Shown piece by piece: positions 45,955 to 54,478 of a DNA stretch of 64,000 bases (positions within the stretch are counted from its first letter, which is position 1; the number at the start of each line of letters is the position of its first letter). Source of the stretch: Flavobacteriales bacterium (lineage in GTDB: Bacteria > Bacteroidota > Bacteroidia > Flavobacteriales_F > PHOS-HE28); NCBI GenBank assembly GCA_023957375.1, contig JAMLHB010000002.1, forward strand, positions 434,001 through 498,000. Direction: 5' to 3'. Both the position numbers and the translations under genes were made by a program. The notes beneath the pieces are model-generated. The model did not search any database. It worked only from the letters and a program-made list of their open reading frames with translations, and had not been told where the DNA came from.

Positions 45955-46032
45955 ATGAAAGAGAGGAAGAAGTTCAGCAAGGAAGAGAAAGTGCGGATCG
46001 TTCAAGAAGCCGCCGAGCATGGGGTAAAGGCC
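45955..46032 (+). pseudogene. IS3-type transposase OrfA N-terminal remnant
   Basis: An ATG at 45955 begins KERKKFSKEEKVRIVQEA then AEHGVK, the N-terminal helix-turn-helix of IS3-family OrfA transposases. After about 26 residues the match breaks off into unrelated sequence with a stop. About 45 bases of AT-richer leader (from 45905) resemble an IS end. The rest of the element is gone. Confidence 0.65.
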
Positions 46033-46034
46033 CC

Positions 46035-46255
46035 ATCCCGTGCCCGGGTATCTCCAGCGCTCGGCTCTAGCGGCAACTTAGCATATTGCCGAGTGCCGGG
46101 GCTTCAATCCCCCATTCCCTGAGGCACTCGAAGGGCGGCGGTCCCGTAGTTCTTGTCGTGACGGCCGCGCCGGGCTGCCGCTGCCACGGTGTGCGACGTA
46201 GCCCGGCTCTGCGGGCGAAGGCACATCCCGGGCGGAAGATCACGTCGGGGACCGA
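46035..46255. other. GC-rich intergenic segment, REP-like, no gene
   Basis: Contains GCACTCG-type repeats around 46092-46131 (GCCGAGTGCCGGGG and GAGGCACTCGAAG) and CCGGGCTGCCGCTGCCA. Its last ~30 bases match those before the duplicated fragment at 43976-44007. No credible coding sequence. Confidence 0.4.
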
Positions 46256-47086
46256 TCACGGATCCTCCATGCCATGGTACCTCTTCATCGCCTTCATGTA
46301 CACTTCGGACAACTTGTTGCCATCCTCCTGAGGTACCAACAAATAGGGAAGGAACCAGATCGGCACCAACTCAGCTTGTATGTTCCAAGTTGCACGGTTG
46401 CCCGCACGCTTCACCTCACAGAACAGTTGCGCCGAGCCATGTTTCGAGTTGTCCCACAGATAGGCGTGATAGGCGATCGACAATGCTTCAGGCAGGTTGG
46501 CCATCGTCCGGCTCCAACGGCTGATGATCTTCTCCTTCGGCACGTCGTGCCCACCCTGCCTTACCCGGATCTCCTTCACCCGCTGTACGTTGATGGCCGG
46601 GTCTTCCGTGGAAACGAAGTACAAGTACACCTTGTACCCCGCAGCCTTGGCCCGCTTCATCAGTTCCAGCTTGCCGGGGTGGCTGAACACGGTTTCGAAC
46701 GAGAACTTCTTCCTTGCTTTCAATAGCTCATCATACAGGAACTGCGCGATCAATTGGGCCACGCGGTCCTTGGGCAATGTCGGTCCGGAGCGAACGCGTT
46801 TCGGTGTCCAGCGTACACCTTCCGCCAAGTGTTCAATGGTCAATTCCTTGTCCAATAACCCTGAGCTCTTCGCAAATTCCAGAAATCCCACCGATCCAAG
46901 CTCCAACTCGAAAGGGGTCAGGTCGTACCCTTTTCCAAGGGCCTTGGCAATCTCGTCCGCATTGATGTATGCACCGAAATCGACCGGACGCCCATTCACC
47001 CGTGCCTTGCGTACCTCCTCGATGATGGTCGTCTTGCCCGAACCGTTCGGACCTGCAAACACCCGCAAGCGGAGCGATGGCGCCAT
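46256..47086 (-). CDS. zeta-toxin family kinase
   Basis: A 276-residue P-loop kinase. Walker A is GPNGSGKTT (12-20), then YINADEIAKAL (the zeta-type NxD region), SFETVFSHPGKLELMKRA and the family-typical YFVSTEDPAINVQRVKEI..RVRQGGHDVP arginine-rich lid. Zeta toxins phosphorylate UDP-N-acetylglucosamine and so block cell-wall synthesis. The small gene 6 bases upstream is its likely antitoxin. The last 180 bp are duplicated at 44008-44187. Confidence 0.88.
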   Translation of the reverse strand: MAPSLRLRVFAGPNGSGKTTIIEEVRKARVNGRPVDFGAYINADEIAKALGKGYDLTPFELELGSVGFLEFAKSSGLLDKELTIEHLAEGVRWTPKRVRSGPTLPKDRVAQLIAQFLYDELLKARKKFSFETVFSHPGKLELMKRAKAAGYKVYLYFVSTEDPAINVQRVKEIRVRQGGHDVPKEKIISRWSRTMANLPEALSIAYHAYLWDNSKHGSAQLFCEVKRAGNRATWNIQAELVPIWFLPYLLVPQEDGNKLSEVYMKAMKRYHGMEDP

Positions 47087-47092
47087 GGCCTA

Positions 47093-47320
47093 TCAGGCAG
47101 CCGGCAACTGGATCCGCCGAACCCGCTTGGTCACCTTCCCGCTTCTGTCCACCTTCACCAACCACCCCTCCTTCACCACCAGCAATTCGTCAACTTCCTC
47201 AAACGCTTTCCGGCTCGCTGCCTTTGTAGCTTTCTCGGAAGCCCGTCGCAAGGTTTTGCTTGTCAGCGGGGCCTTCATGGCTTTCCGTCCGGGCCGCGTG
47301 GCTGAGTTCTTCGTTGCCAT
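47093..47320 (-). CDS. small antitoxin-like protein upstream of zeta toxin
   Basis: A 75-residue basic protein: Lys/Arg/Ala-rich N-terminus (RPGRKAMKAPLTSKTLRRA, SEKATKAASRKAFEEVD) followed by a short beta-like part (LLVVKEGWLVKVDRSGKV). It begins 4 bases after a promoter-like box and ends 6 bases before the toxin gene, the usual antitoxin-first order. Family not recognised; the role is inferred from position and size. Confidence 0.7.
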   Translation of the reverse strand: MATKNSATRPGRKAMKAPLTSKTLRRASEKATKAASRKAFEEVDELLVVKEGWLVKVDRSGKVTKRVRRIQLPAA

Positions 47321-47324
47321 GCGT

Positions 47325-47332
47325 TAAAAGTA
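47325..47332 (-). promoter_or_regulatory. -7 box for zeta toxin operon
   Basis: TACTTTTA on the minus strand (last base off consensus) ends 4 bases before the ATG at 47320. Confidence 0.4.
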
Positions 47333-47400
47333 CGACAATGGGCGGGCACATCACTACTTCTCTCTCCTCGATCTTGCACCCATGTCCCAACGCGGCAAGT

Positions 47401-47967
47401 TCAAGCGCCGTGAACAATCCCGCTGTGTGGCATGCTGAAAAGATCCACCTGCGGCGTTCCCATGGTCGCTTTCTCCAATTGCAGCAACCTCCGCTTCACC
47501 CCCACCCCGCCTGCATAACCCGTCATCTCCCCGTTGCTCCCGATGATCCGGTGGCAAGGCACTATGATCGAGAGCGCGTTCGCACCGTTTGCGGAAGCAA
47601 CCGCACAGATCGCCGTGGGTTCCGCAACCTTCGCGGTCAGTTCAGCATAGCTCATCGTGGAGCCAAAAGGAACCGCGAGCAGTGCCTGCCAAACGCGCTG
47701 CTGGAAGTCGGTGCCCACGAAACGCAGCGGCAGGTTGAAGGTGGTGCGCTCACCGGCGAAATACGCGTTCAATTGCGCCTTTGCTTGCTCGATCACCGGT
47801 GAAATACTTTCGGCATATTCAGCCTGCAAGTCGCGTTGGATGCGCGCATCGATGGTGCTACGCATGCGCCGGTAGCGCCAATCGCACAGGCACAGTTCGT
47901 TGTTGTACGAGCCCAGCAATAGCTCGCCAAACGGGATGTGGAAGGGATGGATAAGAATCGGTTCCAT
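47401..47967 (-). CDS. ogt: methylated-DNA--[protein]-cysteine S-methyltransferase
   Basis: The ATG at 47967 gives 188 residues. The active site is PCHR with acceptor C138 in IIVPCHRIIGSNGEMTGYAGG; the DNA-binding helix FQQRVWQALLAVPFGSTMSY precedes it. The N-terminal domain lacks AdaA-type HTH, so it is a stand-alone Ogt. It removes methyl groups from O6-methylguanine. A TACCTTGT box lies 11 bases upstream of the ATG on the minus strand (47979-47986). Confidence 0.94.
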   Translation of the reverse strand: MEPILIHPFHIPFGELLLGSYNNELCLCDWRYRRMRSTIDARIQRDLQAEYAESISPVIEQAKAQLNAYFAGERTTFNLPLRFVGTDFQQRVWQALLAVPFGSTMSYAELTAKVAEPTAICAVASANGANALSIIVPCHRIIGSNGEMTGYAGGVGVKRRLLQLEKATMGTPQVDLFSMPHSGIVHGA

Positions 47968-48017
47968 AGCGGGCCGGGACAAGGTAGCACGCCCTACGGG
48001 CAGTCCACCCAAAAACA

Positions 48018-48602
48018 AACCACGGATGAACACCGATGAACACGGATGGTTTCAATTGGGTCGTCCAGCTTTATCCGTGTGCATCGGTGTCCATCTGTGG
48101 TTCTTTTCCGCACCAAATGCGCCGACAGGCGCATGGCCTTCGACATCAACATACCACAGGCTCCACATACCGGCCTTTCAAGTTCCAACCACGGATGAAC
48201 ACGGATGGTCTTCCATTAGGACGCCCCTCAAGATCCGTGTGCATCCGTGTCCATCCGTGGTTCTTTTCCGCACCAAATGCGCCGACAGGCGCATGGCCTT
48301 CGACATCAACATACCACAGGCTCCACATACCGGCCTTTCAAGTTCCAACCACGGATGAACACCGATGAACACGGATGGTCTTCCATTAGGATGCCCCTCA
48401 AGATCCGTGTGCATCCGTGTCCATCCGTGGTTTTTTCTCCGCACCAAATGCGCCGATAGGCGCATGGCCTTCTACGTCAACATACCACAGGCTCCGCATT
48501 CCGGCTTTTCAAATTCCAACCACGGATGAACACCGATGCACACGGATGGTCTCAATTGGGTAGTCCAGCTTTATCCGTGTGCATCCGTGTCCATCCGTGG
48601 TT
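48018..48602. repeat. tandem array of four ~160-171-bp hairpin repeats
   Basis: Units begin at about 48018, 48187, 48347 and 48518. Each starts AACCACGGATGAACAC and contains its inverted partner (ATCCGTGTCCATCCGTGG) ~50-70 bases later, forming a long hairpin. The first three then have a short palindrome (ATGCGCCGACAGGCGCAT or close variant) and the conserved spacer ACATACCACAGGCTCC; the last unit is cut short after its hairpin. Units are near-identical but differ in length and in point changes. Frames open across the array are by-products. It fills most of the 47968-48634 gap. Confidence 0.85.
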
Positions 48603-48634
48603 CTATTCAGCATGCGCCGTCCGGCGCACATACA

Positions 48635-49300
48635 CTACAAGTTCCGCACGGCCTCCCGCTCGCTCAGCGGCGAGAGCTTCCTGCTGCGCACAAACTCCAG
48701 CACCACACCCGGGTCGGTCTTGCCGTATTCGCGCAATGCCCAGCCAATGGCCTTGCGGATGAAGAAATCGGTGCGCGCCGCGTGCCGGTCGATGTTCGCG
48801 AAAAGCAACACTTGGTCCGTCTCCTGCTTCCAACGGTTCTGAAAGAGAATCGCGGTGCGATTCAGCCAAAGGTCATTGCTCTCCACCCAGCGATCATTCC
48901 ATTCCTCGATCGCTGACGGGTACTTCTTCAGGACCGCACCCACAACATGCACGGCCAAGGCATCCACCGTGTCCCACCAGCTTTGGGTGGTGATCAATTC
49001 CTCCAGCAAGGGCAGGTGTTCCGGGCCCAATTCCTTCGCTCGCTTCACCAACAGGTCCACCGCCGCGTAGTGCAGTTCACGCTCGGGCTGCGCGAAGGCC
49101 GATCGTGCCATGACCGGCAGCTGGTCCAACTTCAGCATGCCGTGCAACCTCACATGCTCCTGCTGCAACGCCCGCCTTTCCGGCGCCTTGATCCCGAAGA
49201 ATGGGAAATGATCCTTCATGTAGGCGCACATCGCGGCGGCATTGGCCGGGTGCGCATGACTGTGGAAAGCGGCACGCAACGGAACGAGATAAGGGTGCAT
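48635..49300 (-). CDS. DNA alkylation repair protein (AlkD-like HEAT repeats)
   Basis: The ATG at 49300 gives 221 residues. The protein is all-helical with AlkC/AlkD-type segments: DHFPFFGIKAPERRALQ, ELHYAAVDLLVKRAKEL, the conserved WWDTVDALAVHVVG, WLNRTAILFQ and FFIRKAIGWALREYGKTDP. AlkD glycosylases remove N3- and N7-alkyl purines without base flipping. It lies in the same orientation as the membrane protein gene 20 bases upstream. Ogt, another alkylation-repair gene, is just beyond the repeat array. Confidence 0.9.
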   Translation of the reverse strand: MHPYLVPLRAAFHSHAHPANAAAMCAYMKDHFPFFGIKAPERRALQQEHVRLHGMLKLDQLPVMARSAFAQPERELHYAAVDLLVKRAKELGPEHLPLLEELITTQSWWDTVDALAVHVVGAVLKKYPSAIEEWNDRWVESNDLWLNRTAILFQNRWKQETDQVLLFANIDRHAARTDFFIRKAIGWALREYGKTDPGVVLEFVRSRKLSPLSEREAVRNL

Positions 49301-49320
49301 GATGTCGTCAATGTTGTTCC

Positions 49321-49887
49321 TCAGGTCCGCTCCTGGAACAGATACCGCGCTGCCCCCGTCATCGGGTCCTTCCCCTTGGTGTACTTGGGGAAGGCCTTGT
49401 GCAAGAGGTAGAGCGCCAGCGCGCCAATGGCAACTGAAAGCACATTGCCCGCCAGCTGCGCCGTCAACGGGCTTCCGTCCGCAACGGCCAAGACGGCCTT
49501 CAACTCGCCCATCGCCCCGAGGATGTTCATCCAGCCCACCCATTCAACGTGCTGCCCGTGCCAGTGCCACACGCCGTAGGCCAGGAACAGCGAGGCGAAA
49601 GGCACCAAACGCAAGAGCCGAATACCGCCCCACAGGTCGTCCGGAAGTCCATTGAACGCACGCCACACGCTCAGCAGAACGCTCAGCACCACCAGCGCCA
49701 GCAGCACGCGTTGCTCGGCGCGATACTTCTCCTTGGCCGCAAGCGATGGCATGTAGCGCAACCGGTCCGCGATGCGCTTGGGCTTCTCCTGCGGGTACTG
49801 CGCCAAAAGTTGGTCGAACGCCAGCTGGTGCGGCAGGCCATGGCCCAGCAGCTCTCGGGCTTCATCCTTGATCTTTCGCGCGGCCAT
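49321..49887 (-). CDS. membrane protein of unknown function
   Basis: The ATG at 49887 gives 188 residues. The first ~55 residues are soluble, basic and helical (RKIKDEARELLGHGLPHQLA, EKPKRIADRLRYMPSL). Four hydrophobic helices follow (around residues 60-80, 90-108, 118-138, 148-166), ending in a charged tail (FPKYTKGKDPMTGAARYL). No family recognised. It precedes the alkylation-repair gene by 20 bases in a probable operon with a box at 49894. Confidence 0.7.
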   Translation of the reverse strand: MAARKIKDEARELLGHGLPHQLAFDQLLAQYPQEKPKRIADRLRYMPSLAAKEKYRAEQRVLLALVVLSVLLSVWRAFNGLPDDLWGGIRLLRLVPFASLFLAYGVWHWHGQHVEWVGWMNILGAMGELKAVLAVADGSPLTAQLAGNVLSVAIGALALYLLHKAFPKYTKGKDPMTGAARYLFQERT

Positions 49888-49893
49888 GATCGC

Positions 49894-49901
49894 CAAAGAT
49901 C
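49894..49901 (-). promoter_or_regulatory. -7 box for membrane protein / AlkD operon
   Basis: GATCTTTG on the minus strand ends 6 bases before the ATG at 49887. Confidence 0.35.
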
Positions 49902-49982
49902 GGTTTCCGCAACATCCACGCCATGCCGCCGGTGGGACGGTACCTCCGTTTAGCACAAAACAGCGATCGTGCGGCTATCGGC

Positions 49983-52601
49983 TCAACGGCCGGTCAAATA
50001 CACGAACCGGCGCCGTTCCGGCTTCCCGTTCGCGGGGACCAGCTCCATGATGTAGGGCGCATCGGCGATCCCCGGCATGCCCAGCACCATGCTTTGCACT
50101 CCACGCGGCATCGTCCAACGGCGCAGCAACCGGCCGTCCATGCCGATCAAGCGCACGTCGGCTTGCTGTTGCGTGCTGGCGTCCAACAGCAATTGCACCT
50201 GGCCGGTGCCGGGCACGGATGTCACGGCGAAGCCGGTAGCTGTTGTGCCGGTTTCCGAAATACCCGTTGCGCAGAACGCCGGCACGTCGAACGCCGCCAC
50301 TTGATCATCCACGGAAAAGGAGCTGCCCTGGGAGGCGCTGTAGCCCAGGCCGCGCCGGGCAAATGCCTGCCAAATGATGCAGGCATGCGCACCGTCGTAA
50401 GCCAGCTCGTCGGCCAACAGGATGGCATCGCGGCCGTCCACGAAGCCCGGCGAGCAGGGCTGCAGCTTCATGCCGTCCATGATCAGGTGCATGGCCACAT
50501 TGTTGCCCCCGGTGCCATGGTACATGTCCGGATCGAAGCCTTCTTCACCCACCAACGCCCAAGTGAGGTCCCAGAGCATGGTGGCCCACACAAAGCCGAG
50601 CGCATGCGTTTCCTGGAAGGCGCCGGAGTTGGTGACGCTGTACGTAACGCCGTTCACGCCCATGTCGGTGGTGTACGGAAAGGGGCGCAACCCCACGCCC
50701 AGTGGGCCTTCGTCCAATACATAGTTGGACATGCCGCGCGGAGTTTCCGGCAGGTCGCCCGGGTGCATGGAGAGCACCAAGGCCATCCAGTCGCCCCATC
50801 CCTCGCCCATCTGTTCATCGTTCCACAGGCAGTCCACGTTGTTGGCCCCGCCGGTGAGCCGGTTGGAGATGCCGTGGCCATACTCGTGCGCGATCACGGC
50901 ATTGTCGAAATCGCCATCGCGCAAGCTGGCCAACCCGGGGCCTTGCAGGGTGGCGTTCACCGCTCCGTTCTGCATGGCGTTTTTAATGGCTTGTCCGTTG
51001 GCCATGGAGACCATCACGGAAGGAATGGTGATGTCCCCCGGGTCATCACCGCCCATGGTGATCGGCGCACCGCCGACGTTGTTCACCACCACCACGGCCA
51101 CGGCACCTTCGGCCTGGATGGCCTGCACCTTGGCCACGAACGTACATGAACCCCGGTCCACCACGGCGATCTTGCCCGCCAGCGCGGCTCCGTTGATGAT
51201 GGGTTCGCAACCATCACTTGCCGGAGCTGCATTGTCCTGCACCAACACCAGGTCCGCCGTCATGCCCGGTGAAGGCAATATGGGGCCGAAGGCCGCCACC
51301 TGGATGTTGTACAGCCCTGCAACCCCTGCCGGGCTGTTCACCCGGAAGGTGTCCGATTCGCTGGTGCGCCACAGGAACATCTGCATCACCGGGGAGGCAC
51401 CTTCCTCCGGTGTGCCGAAGTTGGCGTTGTTCATGCCCCCGCCGTCCTGCGCCTGGGCATACACCTCGTCATTGCCAAAACCTTCACCACTGTAGTTGGT
51501 CACTTGGAAATTCCCGCTGCCCTCGTCGAAGCCATAGTGTTGCCAAACATCGTGCAGCATGTTGCAGGTGAAGAACAGGTTGGTGATCGCGGCGTCCAGG
51601 TAGGCCGCAGGTCCATCTCCCACAACGAACGGGAAATCAAATTGCAGGCCATCGCCGCCGTCCGGGCTGTATCCCATCTCATCGGTATTGGCCATGTCCT
51701 CGGCGGCATACACGTTGTTGCCGCGCGTGATGGTGTATTCCGCACCGGGCAGACCGTTGGTGTCGTGCCAGCCAAAGGGTGAAGCCTCCGGGTCGGCCGG
51801 GTTCTCCACCAGCACGTGCGGGCCGTACAGGGGGCTCTCCGTGGGAAATGGGAAGACGCGGTAGCCCGCACCGTCACCCGCCCCGCCACGTGCGGCACCG
51901 GGAGTTGGCGCGGCCCGAAGTGCCAGGTCGGACGCAGCGTTGTATCCCGGCGCAAAGCTTCCCGGGGGTACGGTGCAATGCACCATGCGGTCCTGTTGCT
52001 GCAGAACGTGGCCGCTCTGTGCATCCACTGCCATCCGCCACCAATGCTTGCCTCCACGTTCGCGGATCACCAGCTCCCATGCCAATGGAATGGGCCCTTG
52101 GTCTTCCAATGGCTGAAAGATCAATTTTGCTGGTACCGGGTCCACGGAAATGCCGCAGGTGCCCAGAACAACATGGGTCAGCGAAACCTGCTTCTCCACC
52201 TGCACCAGGGCCGGCACCAGGCCCAAATGCCGTGCGGCGGCCCGGAGGGCTTCTTCCGGGCCAATGCCCGGCACCGGTGAGCCCGCGCGCCCCGCAACAT
52301 CCGCCTGCATGCGGTTGCCCGCGTTCACCACACGGCCGTTCTTCACGGCAAAGTTCGCCACGGCCCCGGCCACCGGCACGTTGCCCGCCAACTGCTGAAT
52401 GTAGATATAAGTGACGCCACGCTTGTCCGTGGAGCGGCTGGTGACCTCCCACTGTTGTGCATCTTGCGAAGTGATGCCCCATTCCATCCGATGCTCGTGC
52501 AACCACGGCGTTATAAGGGATGCGGGGTCTTGTGCCCTGATGGGGGCGGCCATGCCGATGCAGGAAATGACCAAGGGCAGCGCGCGGAGAACCGGATTCA
52601 T
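49983..52601 (-). CDS. M36 fungalysin-type metalloprotease, T9SS-exported
   Basis: The ATG at 52601 gives 872 residues. Order: signal peptide (ALPLVISCIGMAAPIRAQ), FTP-type propeptide with HLGLVPALVQVEK, the catalytic domain beginning NVYAAEDMANTDEMGYSP, a protease-associated (PA) insert (CTFVAKVQAIQAEGAVAVVV), then the zinc site HEYGHG (about residue 572) with downstream GEGWGDWMAL supplying the third ligand. The C-terminal ~80 residues are sorting-domain-like (VQLLLDASTQQQADVRLIG to RRRFVYLTGR). Fungalysins are secreted broad-specificity proteases. Single gene. Confidence 0.92.
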   Translation of the reverse strand: MNPVLRALPLVISCIGMAAPIRAQDPASLITPWLHEHRMEWGITSQDAQQWEVTSRSTDKRGVTYIYIQQLAGNVPVAGAVANFAVKNGRVVNAGNRMQADVAGRAGSPVPGIGPEEALRAAARHLGLVPALVQVEKQVSLTHVVLGTCGISVDPVPAKLIFQPLEDQGPIPLAWELVIRERGGKHWWRMAVDAQSGHVLQQQDRMVHCTVPPGSFAPGYNAASDLALRAAPTPGAARGGAGDGAGYRVFPFPTESPLYGPHVLVENPADPEASPFGWHDTNGLPGAEYTITRGNNVYAAEDMANTDEMGYSPDGGDGLQFDFPFVVGDGPAAYLDAAITNLFFTCNMLHDVWQHYGFDEGSGNFQVTNYSGEGFGNDEVYAQAQDGGGMNNANFGTPEEGASPVMQMFLWRTSESDTFRVNSPAGVAGLYNIQVAAFGPILPSPGMTADLVLVQDNAAPASDGCEPIINGAALAGKIAVVDRGSCTFVAKVQAIQAEGAVAVVVVNNVGGAPITMGGDDPGDITIPSVMVSMANGQAIKNAMQNGAVNATLQGPGLASLRDGDFDNAVIAHEYGHGISNRLTGGANNVDCLWNDEQMGEGWGDWMALVLSMHPGDLPETPRGMSNYVLDEGPLGVGLRPFPYTTDMGVNGVTYSVTNSGAFQETHALGFVWATMLWDLTWALVGEEGFDPDMYHGTGGNNVAMHLIMDGMKLQPCSPGFVDGRDAILLADELAYDGAHACIIWQAFARRGLGYSASQGSSFSVDDQVAAFDVPAFCATGISETGTTATGFAVTSVPGTGQVQLLLDASTQQQADVRLIGMDGRLLRRWTMPRGVQSMVLGMPGIADAPYIMELVPANGKPERRRFVYLTGR

Positions 52602-52752
52602 GGATGACGTGGGGATCGTTGGGGGGTGAAGGGGGAGCGATAAGCTGATGCAATGTAGGGAAAGCAACCCTTCCGGCAACGGCATATCCCGCTGAAGGCA
52701 TTTCTCCTGCCCGGCGTGCTCCATTCCGGTGCTGCGCTTCGGTCCTGCCGGA

Positions 52753-53370
52753 TCACGACTTCACGCCAACGGCGCGCACCACCTTGGCCAGGCCTTCATG
52801 GCCACGCCCTTCATGGAGGATCACCTCCACCTCCTCCAGCACGGTGAAGGACAGTCCCGCAAACTCCTCGCGCACCTGTGCCGTGGTAAAGAGCATGTCC
52901 GCTTGGCGCGGTCCGCCGCTGTTGTACAGGGGTTGATAGTCCAACTGCGCCAACGCAAAAGCTTCCATAATAAGGACACCGCCCTGGCGCAAATGCCGGA
53001 GCACTTCGGCGTTGAGCGCGGCACGCTCGGCAGCTTCGAAGTGGGCGTAGATCATGCCCACCGCATCGAAGTCGTGCGGCAGCGCCTGCAACACCTCAGG
53101 CCCGCCGGTCACATAGGTGAACGATACGTCGCGGCTGGCCGCCAGCTGCAGTGCCTTGTTCCTGCCCTGTTCGCTCATGTCGTACGCCGTGACCCGCCAT
53201 CCCGCCGAGGCAGCATGCACCGCATTGCGCCCCTCCCCTTCCGCCGGCAGCAACAGCTTTCCCGGGCCCAGCACGGCCAGTTGCTCCGCGAACCACCGGT
53301 TGGGTTCCATGCCGTATACATAGTCGTCGTGGCCGAAGCGTTCGTTCCAAAAATCCATGGGGTGCTTCAT
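52753..53370 (-). CDS. class I SAM-dependent methyltransferase (TPMT/TehB-like)
   Basis: The ATG at 53370 gives 205 residues. It starts MDFWNERFGHDDYVYGMEPN, followed by a modified motif I (LLLPAEGEGRNAVHAA), then VTAYDMSEQGRNKAL and GMIYAHFEA. The N-terminal FWNERF..YG..PN segment is common in TPMT/TehB-like small-molecule methylases, including tellurite and thiol acceptors. Substrate unknown. A GATCTTCG box lies 4 bases before the ATG. Confidence 0.82.
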   Translation of the reverse strand: MKHPMDFWNERFGHDDYVYGMEPNRWFAEQLAVLGPGKLLLPAEGEGRNAVHAASAGWRVTAYDMSEQGRNKALQLAASRDVSFTYVTGGPEVLQALPHDFDAVGMIYAHFEAAERAALNAEVLRHLRQGGVLIMEAFALAQLDYQPLYNSGGPRQADMLFTTAQVREEFAGLSFTVLEEVEVILHEGRGHEGLAKVVRAVGVKS

Positions 53371-53374
53371 GGAA

Positions 53375-53382
53375 CGAAGATC
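53375..53382 (-). promoter_or_regulatory. -7 box for methyltransferase
   Basis: GATCTTCG on the minus strand ends 4 bases before the ATG at 53370. Confidence 0.3.
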
Positions 53383-53434
53383 GCAACAAGTACGAAGACC
53401 CTCAGGCTGGTTCCGCTGTTGGTCCGGCGTATGG

Positions 53435-54478
53435 CTACCGGAACACGAAGCCGTTCGGGATCCTTCCGGCGAGAAAGTCTCCGACCTCTGCACCGTTGGC
53501 CGCGTATTGGTACACCTTGCCGCGCTGCACGTAGTCGATCGCATCGGCCACGTAGATGCCGCCGTTCAGCGGATCGATGCCCAAGCCATAGAGGTTGCGA
53601 CCATTGGCGGGAATGAAGGCTGCGGACGGGAAGGCCGCATCCGTGATCGACAAGCGGTACACGCCTCCGTTCAGCAAGTACAACGTGTCGCCGGTGCCAT
53701 TGGCCCGCAGCCGCCACGGGCTCTTGCGCGGGCCGGGTATCGGCACGGTATTGGCCACTTCCACCGTCTGCGGATCGATGCGGTACAAGGTGGCAGGCGT
53801 TCCACCGCCGCCGGTGCAGGCCACCCAGAGCATTCCGTCCGCATCGCTGGTGAGGGCGCCCCCGCCGCGGCTCACCGCCACGCTGTCCGTAATGGCATCC
53901 GTCGCGGGATCGACCACATACACGTACAGCTTGCTCTCATTGGTAATGAACACCTTCCCGGCTGCCAGCGCCAACTCCTGCGTCACGCCGGCACAGGCAA
54001 TGCTGCCAATGATGGTGTTGGTGTTCAAGTCCACCACACGCACCTTGTTGCCGCTCATTTCCGTGACGTAGGCCTTGCCATTGCCCACCGGCAGGAAGTA
54101 GCGCGGCGAGCTGAAGCCCGTGATGGTGGCCGTGGCCACGAACGTTTCCGCATCCACCACGGTCACCTTGGCGGAGTTGTTCAGCACGATGTATGCCTTG
54201 CCGTCATGCAGGCACATCGATTGGCACACATCGCCCATGCCTGTGCCATTGGCCACGGCGTAAAGGTCTTCCGTAGCCTGGCCCGTGGCCGGATCATACC
54301 AGCCCACCGAGGCATTGCCCCATTGGAAGTTCCCTTCATTGGTGATGTACACGCCGTGGCCGGTGGCGGTTTGGCCTTGCCCCTGTACAGGCGGTTCGGG
54401 CTTGTCCTTGTGGCACGCCGCAAGCAATAGCAGCATGGCCGCCGCACCGGCTGCATGAACAAAATGGATCCGCTTCAT
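53435..54478 (-). CDS. BtuG-like surface lipoprotein, YncE-type beta-propeller
   Basis: A 347-residue lipoprotein (signal AAAMLLLLAAC, then HKDK). The mature protein is a seven-bladed propeller of YncE/DUF5074 type with repeats such as SAKVTVVDAETFVATATITG, NKVRVVDLNTNTIIG and SKLYVYVVDPATDAI, and GDVCQSMCLHDGKAYIVLNN. BtuG proteins of Bacteroides have this fold, sit on the cell surface bound to BtuB and capture vitamin B12 with very high affinity. Here the gene overlaps btuB by 4 bases downstream of a cobalamin riboswitch, so that role is strongly implied. Confidence 0.85.
   Translation of the reverse strand: MKRIHFVHAAGAAAMLLLLAACHKDKPEPPVQGQGQTATGHGVYITNEGNFQWGNASVGWYDPATGQATEDLYAVANGTGMGDVCQSMCLHDGKAYIVLNNSAKVTVVDAETFVATATITGFSSPRYFLPVGNGKAYVTEMSGNKVRVVDLNTNTIIGSIACAGVTQELALAAGKVFITNESKLYVYVVDPATDAITDSVAVSRGGGALTSDADGMLWVACTGGGGTPATLYRIDPQTVEVANTVPIPGPRKSPWRLRANGTGDTLYLLNGGVYRLSITDAAFPSAAFIPANGRNLYGLGIDPLNGGIYVADAIDYVQRGKVYQYAANGAEVGDFLAGRIPNGFVFR

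Noticed and set aside
48018..48602. Possible CRISPR array
   Set aside because: Repeat units are 160-171 bp and almost wholly conserved, with no unique spacers and no cas genes nearby.
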